NCBI GenBank assembly: GCA_034429275.1
Contig: DAOUFU010000342.1
Span: forward strand, 1 to 13,293
DNA from: DAOUFU01 sp034429275
GTDB lineage: Bacteria > Chloroflexota > Anaerolineae > Aggregatilineales > Aggregatilineaceae
Direction: 5' to 3'
DNA length: 13,293 bases
In this document: piece after piece, positions 9,201-13,293 of the stretch
How the letters are laid out: each line of letters opens with the position of its first letter
Position numbering within the stretch: the stretch's first letter is position 1
Notes under the pieces: model-generated
Seen by the model: the letters and a program-made list of their open reading frames with translations, nothing else
The model's database searches: none
What the model was told of the DNA's origin: nothing
Translations under genes and position numbers: made by a program

Positions 9201-10745
9201 CTCGACTTTCTCTTCCAGTGCCTTTTGGACTTCTGCCCACAAAACGCGCTGAATCGGGTTGATCATCAGGAGCGCAACATCTTCCCCTTCCTGGTACAGC
9301 TTCGCGGCTTCAACCAAATGTGCGATCAGCTCTGCTGCGGTTTCTGCCGTATCCTCTTCAAGGATGAAGCGCTGCAATGAAGGCGGCACCTGACTCAAGC
9401 TTGGATCGTCGCGTAAGAGATGCGGCAAGCTGCTTGCCTGGTAATCGCAAAGTTCGTCCAGATGGGCTGTCAGCCAGCGCGCAAAATCGTTTTGCAGGTA
9501 GAACGGAATCACAGCATGATAGAAAACAGGTTTGACCACACTTCCCTCACGACCAGGGATGAGGGGAAACTTGAACCCGTATTGTTGTTCCAAGTACTTG
9601 CGACAGTGTGCAAAATGCGACCGGCACCGATTCTGAAAGGATTGCGAGGCTTCGGGTAAATGCCACACCAGACGTGCGTAGGGGATCCAGAAGTCGCGAG
9701 TATCTTCTCTGGAGTAACGAGCGCAGAAGACCATTGAGGTGATAAACAGCGCGGGCCATATCCTGGGAATATGCACGTCGTTGCCATCGACAAAGGTGTC
9801 ACGCATCAGCCTCGCAATCTGAGTAAAAGCCTGTTCGCTGATCGGCAATTCGCCGATCTGATCTACTTCCCAGAAAGCATCCATCAAGAGGGCATCAAGG
9901 CGTCGCGCTGTGAGATCCGTGCTGCTCAATTCACCCTGATCTGCCCTCTGTAGAAACTCGTCGAGCTCCTCGCGCGAGACGTGAGGATGCTGGGTGAGGT
10001 CGAACTGCGGTGTCGGAGCTGGTTTGACACGGCTCTCAGCAGAGGGGCGAAGAAGGGGGGATCCAGGGGCGGGAGAGAGCGTTGCATAGGCCTGTGCAGG
10101 TAGCGAAGGTGGAGAGTGTCCTTCTTTGTCTTCAGTCCCTGTCTGTTTGGTTTCATCGGGAGCGGGTAGTATCCTGAATTCCCCTTCATCAACAGGGGCT
10201 ATCTCGGCTGATTCGCTTTCGGGGAGACTATGTTCCTCCGACGGCGGGGAGACCTCAACGCCCGCCTGGATGGGAGAAGCGGTATCAGGCGGACCTGTTT
10301 GTGACAGTTGTTCGTTTGCAATCGGTGTTCCGCTGAACGTAGGGGAAGAACTGTATCCGGGTGGCAAAACCGCGGATTCAGCTGCTGGTTGCCGCTCCTC
10401 TACTTCGGCAGCAAGATCGCTGCTCGGCATGATCTGTTCGAGGGACGGCGAGATGCGAGCGCTTGGAGCGAAGAAGTCATGCGTCGAAGGCAATTCTGTG
10501 AGCATATCGGTTGGCTGAAGCCTCTCCGACTCATCGCTATCTCGTCCCTTGTCCTCACTTCTCCCTGCCTGCAGAGAACTACGCTCGCCAGAATGTTGTT
10601 CTGTCGGGCCGGATGGTGCGCTGACTTTGTCCTCAGATTCCCAGGCTGGAGCAAAGTAGGAAGACTCAACTCTGGTGCGTCTCACCAGTGCCATCAGCTT
10701 TCTGGTCCAGTTGACGATCCGGTGGAGGCCTTTCCCTAAGGACAT
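6270..10745 (-). CDS. Giant helicase-partner protein of unknown fold (possibly DruH-like)
   Basis: About 1491 residues, first gene of the operon. The frame opens at TTG 10763, but ATG at 10745 is preferred because GGGAGAG lies 7 bases before it. Numbering below is from the TTG; subtract 6 for the ATG. Residues 8-31 form a basic, amphipathic stretch (Lys/Arg between Leu, Ile, Val, Trp, Met). About 35-250 is Ser/Pro/Glu-rich and looks disordered. A conserved-looking helical domain at about 255-520 includes FWIPYARLVWHLP, FQNRCRSHFAHCRKY and VVKPVFYHAVIPFYLQ. About 530-1110 is rich in alternating beta-strand patterns, possibly a string of beta-sandwich domains. C1261/C1264 with H1286, H1288 and H1293 could form a zinc site. 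The end, about 1355-1497, is helical. No Walker, nuclease or methylase motif is visible. Two-gene pairing with a DUF1998 helicase matches Druantia type III (DruH plus DruE) in architecture, but I cannot confirm homology. The frame is intact throughout, which supports function. Confidence 0.88.
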   Translation of the reverse strand: MSLGKGLHRIVNWTRKLMALVRRTRVESSYFAPAWESEDKVSAPSGPTEQHSGERSSLQAGRSEDKGRDSDESERLQPTDMLTELPSTHDFFAPSARISPSLEQIMPSSDLAAEVEERQPAAESAVLPPGYSSSPTFSGTPIANEQLSQTGPPDTASPIQAGVEVSPPSEEHSLPESESAEIAPVDEGEFRILPAPDETKQTGTEDKEGHSPPSLPAQAYATLSPAPGSPLLRPSAESRVKPAPTPQFDLTQHPHVSREELDEFLQRADQGELSSTDLTARRLDALLMDAFWEVDQIGELPISEQAFTQIARLMRDTFVDGNDVHIPRIWPALFITSMVFCARYSREDTRDFWIPYARLVWHLPEASQSFQNRCRSHFAHCRKYLEQQYGFKFPLIPGREGSVVKPVFYHAVIPFYLQNDFARWLTAHLDELCDYQASSLPHLLRDDPSLSQVPPSLQRFILEEDTAETAAELIAHLVEAAKLYQEGEDVALLMINPIQRVLWAEVQKALEEKVEKEQTPRAPRPRLTWIWSLPEAELKLRLRSLYIDSKRHAPNLCVWTDKAEVNLSGSKVALPLNPFASHDKGWLVDEVFLAGGPLDGQIVVLSEEHEDEKAPDILYQADVPSLPQREILFFRLQQSEMGVLLEDNRRIVDGEWLISMAEGMELQGADGQVLAPIETRYVPDVLRQCCAHTKAGVYRLRLPVTVLQNGREILRLERNQDEIGQPRLEGPHLEAGLSSRIPPVFTGLPVGLHIPAMEAERLRRVTLAIRSNQPHSVNTLYELQANGSLTKTDDGQYVIELDDLFPHEPGLYSIILRRNLKALLDEPLQFIFLPGVILVPPDQNQRYSPTNLPQAYIEGVLAQQVSVERHRAVCKPQERGVSITWHDLRDSDCSLRLEIEGQSIPLAWPVTRIYAWVEGLSADGKLRSRNRNEAFISIRGQPRQQVSWRIANDGQERGFQLNARGQFDCKLSQDPLIDMIEQCPHTYVTVNVKAWDSEWKLFDYVRKPDFTLQRITFDAQHKLLVLESQVGHVCEGDFRLQLLDPEATIEIPWVIGDFQRLEPHLSFEIELPPGHYCVQILSSGEPLDINPAVSSLRVVESPVPIQVGTPDDPLSVLVWPGPDIQRLLSEKVIAVPNLVQRLAAINRPDEWVGTYGLLPAWAVVGNPLILTTREHRVRLKVYPEMASHKGGAGKGYVDLDLEGDTPIRAYAAWKLRDGAGNALFSSLLKIRIPTHEVLEPFSSLDEDDLWPAYQCSVCGRIVGSRSGTYLKLSPSILNAHGHRIRYHDKRERFRDIVYGYDLHVSVKVMREETLSYVFSPCQSLDSDYLLHRLQNPAVGSQSQEASSPLDVEAYRLAVDEWLRNYRSGHRESVERLVSDREWRESFERWDELRRVIDTEPMLAATNRLLDAIKAERPFNSPLVLLDRNMLMLALLLRSRASARRTYQELLLRSGLGEGDLRAILALALEACPLLLEWALTWVELFRVHAVS

Positions 10746-10752
10746 CCCGTCA

Positions 10753-10759
10753 CTCTCCC
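10753..10759 (-). promoter_or_regulatory. Ribosome binding site that fixes the ATG start at 10745
   Basis: The minus strand reads GGGAGAG here, 7 bases before ATG 10745. The earlier TTG at 10763 would place this site inside the coding sequence, so the ATG is the better start. Confidence 0.65.
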
Positions 10760-10763
10760 GCAA

Positions 10764-11137
10764 AAACTAGAGGTGGCCAGATGGAGGCATTCTACTATCC
10801 ACGCTAGATGACCACGTTGATATCTTTATTATACTTTTCTGATCAACACGCAAGGGCAAACCTCGTTGGCGAAACGTTTCAAGATGCGCGTTGACGATCT
10901 CGACAAGTCGCTTGCCCGCATACGCTCTGGTGGACACGCGAGGGCGATATCTCGAATTGCCGCACCAGGTCGGTTGCCCTCTTCCCTTGGGCGTATGGCG
11001 CTATGATCTCGGCATTGCGAGCATATTACGCTGGAGTGCCATTGTTTACGGGCGATGTTGGCAATGGGCGAGCGAGGTGGACGATCCGCAAGTCAAGGTC
11101 AAAATCACTTTGCCCGAGAAATGGACAACACACCTGA
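10764..11137. other. Gene-poor stretch between the cargo operon and the HU-like gene
   Basis: Apart from the candidate -10 box I see no supported gene. One + strand frame (TTG 10891 to 11160) is open for 89 codons, but it starts with TTG, lacks a ribosome binding site, overlaps the end of the HU gene and resembles nothing I know. No clear terminator, tRNA, inverted-repeat pair or copy of the left-edge sequence is visible. GC content rises through this stretch, so the right edge of the cargo probably lies here. Confidence 0.5.
10828..10833 (-). promoter_or_regulatory. Candidate -10 box for the two-gene operon
   Basis: The minus strand reads TATAAT, a perfect sigma-70 -10 hexamer, within an AT-rich patch (10820-10846) unlike its surroundings. 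It would give a leader of roughly 75 bases before ATG 10745. No good -35 box is at the standard distance: TTGCGT (10848-10853) matches partly but is spaced by only 14 bases. This would suit a weak or activator-dependent promoter, but that is inference. It is the only convincing promoter-like sequence seen upstream of the operon. Confidence 0.45.
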
Positions 11138-11449
11138 TTATGGTGTTGGTTTTCGGTTAGCACAAAAGTATCGGCTATTAATCCGCGCTTTTAGGCTTTT
11201 GCTCGGCCTGACCACCAACCGGTGAATTACCCGGCGCGGTTCCCCCGTACTCAGCATCCCGCGCCGCTCGCCCCGGTCAATGCGCTGCACCTCCAACACC
11301 AGGAAGTTCTCCAGCTCAATCCGCCCGCCGGACGCCAGTTCGTCGCTCCACACGTCGATCAGCGCTTCCAGCACCCGCTGCACGTCGTGGTTGCGCAGGC
11401 GCGTGCGGCGGCCGATCTCGCTCACCATCTTGCTTTTGGTCAGGCTCAT
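11138..11449 (-). CDS. HU/IHF-family DNA-bending protein
   Basis: A 103-residue protein starting at ATG 11449. It follows the HU fold in order: two N-terminal helices with SKMVSEIGRRTRL (6-18) and DVQRVLEALIDVWSDELASG (22-41), the turn and strand GGRIELENFLVLEV (41-54) in place of the usual GxxVxLxGFGxFxV, the basic arm (IDRGERRGMLSTGEPRR, 57-73) and the closing RPSKSLKARI (81-90). It would bind and bend DNA without strong sequence specificity, plausibly at the element's transfer origin or nucleoprotein complexes; that role is inferred. A 13-residue Arg/Cys/Lys tail extends past the normal end, and the central GFG has become ENF. The start is one base past the coupling-protein stop, and its ribosome binding site (AGAGG) lies in the last codons of that gene, so translation is probably coupled. 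A longer frame from 11473 would overlap the upstream gene and lacks such a site. Confidence 0.85.
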   Translation of the reverse strand: MSLTKSKMVSEIGRRTRLRNHDVQRVLEALIDVWSDELASGGRIELENFLVLEVQRIDRGERRGMLSTGEPRRVIHRLVVRPSKSLKARINSRYFCANRKPTP

Positions 11450-11450
11450 C

Positions 11451-13070
11451 TTACCTCTGCTGCGCAGCGGCAACCCGCGCCCGGTGCGCTTCCCTCATCC
11501 TGGCCAGCGGAATGAGCGGCGACGGGATACTTTCCATGCCCGCCACCCGCTCCATCAGGGCCCGGTCAGGTCCGGGTGTGGCGGCGGGGACGATCTCCGG
11601 CACCGCCACCGGCTTCAGGTCCAGAGAGATGCCCCGCTCCAGCAGCAGCGGTTCCATGTTCTTGGCGGTGGCGAATCGCTCGCGCCAGTCGCGGCGCTCA
11701 TACAGGCGCGTCAGGCGCGCGGTCAGAATGACCTGGGTGGCGAAGTTCGGCTCGACATAGCGCGCGAAAATGGTGCAGTTGCCCGCCTGCGGGGTGATGA
11801 CCTCATCCACCGTCAGCAGCGGGCGCTGCCGCAGGTGGCTGTTGGGGTCGTCTTTGTTGGCGTCCGCGGTGGCGATGCCCGACGCCTTCGAGTAGTATTC
11901 CGCCGTTTCCGCGTCACAGCCGCCAAACACAATCTGTGTGGCGAGGCCGGTGAGCAATGCCTGGGTGCCTTCTTGCCCGTAGATCAGGTGGAACTGCCCC
12001 TTGGTCTGCGCGCCAATCAGGATGCTGATACGCCGCTTGCGCACCAGGTTCACGTCGGCCACCAGGCTGTCCAGTTTGCCCAGGGTGGGGAACTCATCCA
12101 GCACCACGCCCACCGGCACCGGCAACGGCCCGCCGTTCAACTCGCCGATGGTATCGAGGTCGAGCATCAGCTTGCGCAGCGTCGCGCCCAGATACGAGGC
12201 ATAGACCGCCCGCATCCGCCCCGGACAGGTCAGCACCACGACCGTTGGCTGCGAGACAATCAGCTCCGCGCCGAAGTCGGACGCACTGGTATTGGCGCGC
12301 ACGTCCGCCGACGCCCAGCCGGTCAACGCGGTGGCCAGCGTGGCGACCACATTGGCCGCGACTTTGCCATCCGACTTCGCGCTGGCGATGAACGCGTTCG
12401 CCAGCAGGGAGGCGTCGTCTTTGCCCGAAGCGAGGGTATCCGCCAGCGTTTTGATGTCGTTGAGCGCGTTGTAGATGTCACCCAGCGTATCGAAACGAAT
12501 CAGACACGCGGCCAGCAGCGCGGCGGCGCTGTCGCTCCAGAAGCGGTTGTCGCCGTGCGCGCCGGGAACGAGCACATCGGCAATCGCGCGGGCGTCGGAG
12601 ACGCTGGTGATGTCCGCCGCCAGGTTGTAACGCGGCCCGGCACTGCTGGTGGGATCATGCACCGCCACCAGGTGCCCGGTCACCCCCGCGAAACGGATGA
12701 CGTGGTCCCGGAGTTCGCCCTGCGGGTCGGCCACGACCAGGCTGTGCCCGGCCAGCATCCGGTCGCCGATGACCGGCAGAATCACGCCTTGCGTCTTGCC
12801 GGACCCCGCGCCGCCCAGCGTCAGGATGCCGCGCGCCGCGTCTTCGCCGCTCAGGTGAAAGGTGCCTGCGCCGTAATCCAGGCGTTGCCTGTTCTCGCCC
12901 CAGAACGCGCCCAGAAAGCTCACCCCTTCCGGGTCGTGGCGGCGGTAGCGGCGATATTCGCGCATGGTGCAGAAATGGGATGAGCCGAGCGATCCCCGCC
13001 GCACTGCCGGGCGGCGCAGCCGATCCACCCGCTCGCGCAGCCACCCACCCTGCCGATGCCCCTCATGCAC
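11451..13070 (-). CDS. Type IV coupling protein, VirD4/TraG family, lacking its N-terminal anchor
   Basis: 539 residues from GTG 13070. Coupling proteins are hexameric ATPases that bring the relaxase-DNA complex to the type IV secretion channel at the inner membrane. Seen here: GSSHFCTMREYRR (29-41), matching the strand-plus-helix that precedes the ATPase core in the family; Walker A GGAGSGKT (86-93); FWSDSAAALLAA (177-188), the typical FWxxAA motif; Walker B VVLDEFP (322-328); and GAQTKGQ (353-359), close to the usual sensor motif. The all-alpha segment between Walker A and B is present. The two N-terminal transmembrane helices usual in VirD4/TraG are absent from this frame. The GTG start has no convincing ribosome binding site, and the next in-frame ATG (12965) has none either, so the true start is uncertain. 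A same-frame membrane-type ORF lies just upstream across a TGA. It is followed with a 1-base gap by the HU gene. The family is clear. Confidence 0.88.
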   Translation of the reverse strand: MHEGHRQGGWLRERVDRLRRPAVRRGSLGSSHFCTMREYRRYRRHDPEGVSFLGAFWGENRQRLDYGAGTFHLSGEDAARGILTLGGAGSGKTQGVILPVIGDRMLAGHSLVVADPQGELRDHVIRFAGVTGHLVAVHDPTSSAGPRYNLAADITSVSDARAIADVLVPGAHGDNRFWSDSAAALLAACLIRFDTLGDIYNALNDIKTLADTLASGKDDASLLANAFIASAKSDGKVAANVVATLATALTGWASADVRANTSASDFGAELIVSQPTVVVLTCPGRMRAVYASYLGATLRKLMLDLDTIGELNGGPLPVPVGVVLDEFPTLGKLDSLVADVNLVRKRRISILIGAQTKGQFHLIYGQEGTQALLTGLATQIVFGGCDAETAEYYSKASGIATADANKDDPNSHLRQRPLLTVDEVITPQAGNCTIFARYVEPNFATQVILTARLTRLYERRDWRERFATAKNMEPLLLERGISLDLKPVAVPEIVPAATPGPDRALMERVAGMESIPSPLIPLARMREAHRARVAAAQQR

Positions 13071-13085
13071 ACCGACATTCGCAAC

Positions 13086-13292
13086 TCACACCGCCATACA
13101 CCCCAGCAGCCCGGCCATGAACAACCGCATCCGGTTGACGGTGGGCGGTCCGCCCGCCACTGCCGCGATGAAGCCGTTGCTGTCTGCCTGGAACAGGGGC
13201 ACACGACGGATGGCGAAATCGCCTATAAGGGTAAGGTACAGCGCCAGGATGCCCGGCGAGACGATCCCGTGCGCCAGCAGGCGCAAGATGAG
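13086..13292 (-). CDS. C-terminal part of a small membrane protein, running off the window
   Basis: The minus-strand frame is open at the window edge and stops at TGA 13088-13086. The visible 68 codons read as a hydrophobic stretch (GILALYLTLIGDFAI), a hydrophilic loop and a second hydrophobic stretch at the very end (LFMAGLLGCMAV). A TTG at 13286 could start it but a start outside the window is as likely. It lies in the same frame as the coupling-protein gene, with only the TGA and five sense codons before that gene's GTG. Two membrane segments just before a coupling ATPase fit the anchor region of a VirD4/TraG protein, so this could be the detached anchor of the downstream protein. It could also be an independent small conjugation membrane protein. 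I do not recognise a family. Confidence 0.55.
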   Translation of the reverse strand, partial: LILRLLAHGIVSPGILALYLTLIGDFAIRRVPLFQADSNGFIAAVAGGPPTVNRMRLFMAGLLGCMAV

Positions 13293-13293
13293 A

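Noticed and set aside
1425..10745. DISARM system
   Set aside because: A DUF1998-type helicase is present, but I see no drmB-like second DUF1998 protein, no phospholipase-D-type drmC and no DNA methylase in the window. The operon looks complete with two genes.
1425..10745. Dpd (7-deazaguanine DNA modification) or restriction-modification system
   Set aside because: No preQ0/tRNA-guanine-transglycosylase-like gene, methylase, nuclease motif or specificity subunit can be seen next to the helicase.
11130..11146. Small hairpin (acacc/ggtgt) at the end of the HU gene as terminator
   Set aside because: The stem is only five base pairs, it overlaps the HU stop codon, and there is no T tract after it on the minus strand.
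10891..11160. 89-codon + strand ORF in the gap upstream of the operon
   Set aside because: It starts with TTG, lacks a ribosome binding site, overlaps the end of the HU gene on the other strand and has no recognisable feature. A short minus-strand frame here (YAGKRLVEIVNAHLETF) looks slightly protein-like but is too short to support.
11280..12983. 567-codon open frame on the + strand
   Set aside because: It lies entirely opposite the coupling-protein gene, is extremely rich in Arg, Gln, His and Ala as expected for the antisense of GC-rich coding DNA, and shows no motif. The minus-strand ORF has clear VirD4/TraG motifs.
1..13293. CRISPR array, tRNA or rRNA gene
   Set aside because: No regularly spaced repeats and no cloverleaf or rRNA-like segments were noticed in either strand.

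Overview
This window looks like part of an integrative or conjugative element, or a plasmid, of a GC-rich bacterium, and it carries a lower-GC cargo module. The edges (about 1-984 and 11138-13293) are GC-rich. They hold a VirD4/TraG-type coupling ATPase, an HU-like DNA-bending protein, the tail of a small membrane protein and an unrecognised element-type protein. Hand counts of two lines give 40 G+C of 60 at 12061-12120 but 30 of 60 at 2461-2520, so base composition changes between edge and centre. The host phylum cannot be fixed from the sequence. Chloroflexota or a similar GC-rich group is only a guess.

Layout. 1-984: 3' part of an unrecognised gene on the + strand. 985-1100: no gene. 1101-1390: an internally deleted IS5-family insertion sequence of 290 bp with 16/18-matching terminal inverted repeats. 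1425-10745: two very large minus-strand genes forming one apparent operon. Transcription order is a protein of about 1491 residues with no recognised catalytic domain, then, 24 bases later, a 1606-residue DEAH-box helicase ending in a DUF1998/MZB-type four-cysteine domain. 10746-11137: leader, a candidate promoter with a perfect TATAAT -10 box, and sequence without a convincing gene. 11138-11449: HU-like gene. 11451-13070: coupling protein. 13086-13292: end of a membrane-protein reading frame that continues off the window.

The main interest is the two-gene cargo. A giant SF2 helicase with DUF1998 next to a giant partner of unknown fold, carried on a mobile element, has the architecture of an anti-mobile-element defence system. 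The closest named architecture I know is Druantia, especially its two-gene type III form (DruH plus DruE). DISARM also has a DUF1998 helicase, but its other genes (drmB, drmC, methylase) are absent here. I cannot tell from sequence alone whether the partner is a divergent DruH or something undescribed.

The conjugation genes read as one unit. The coupling-protein stop and the HU start are one base apart, with the HU ribosome binding site inside the end of the coupling-protein gene. The coupling protein lacks its usual N-terminal membrane anchor, and an upstream membrane-type ORF sits in the same frame, separated from it only by a TGA codon and a few residues.
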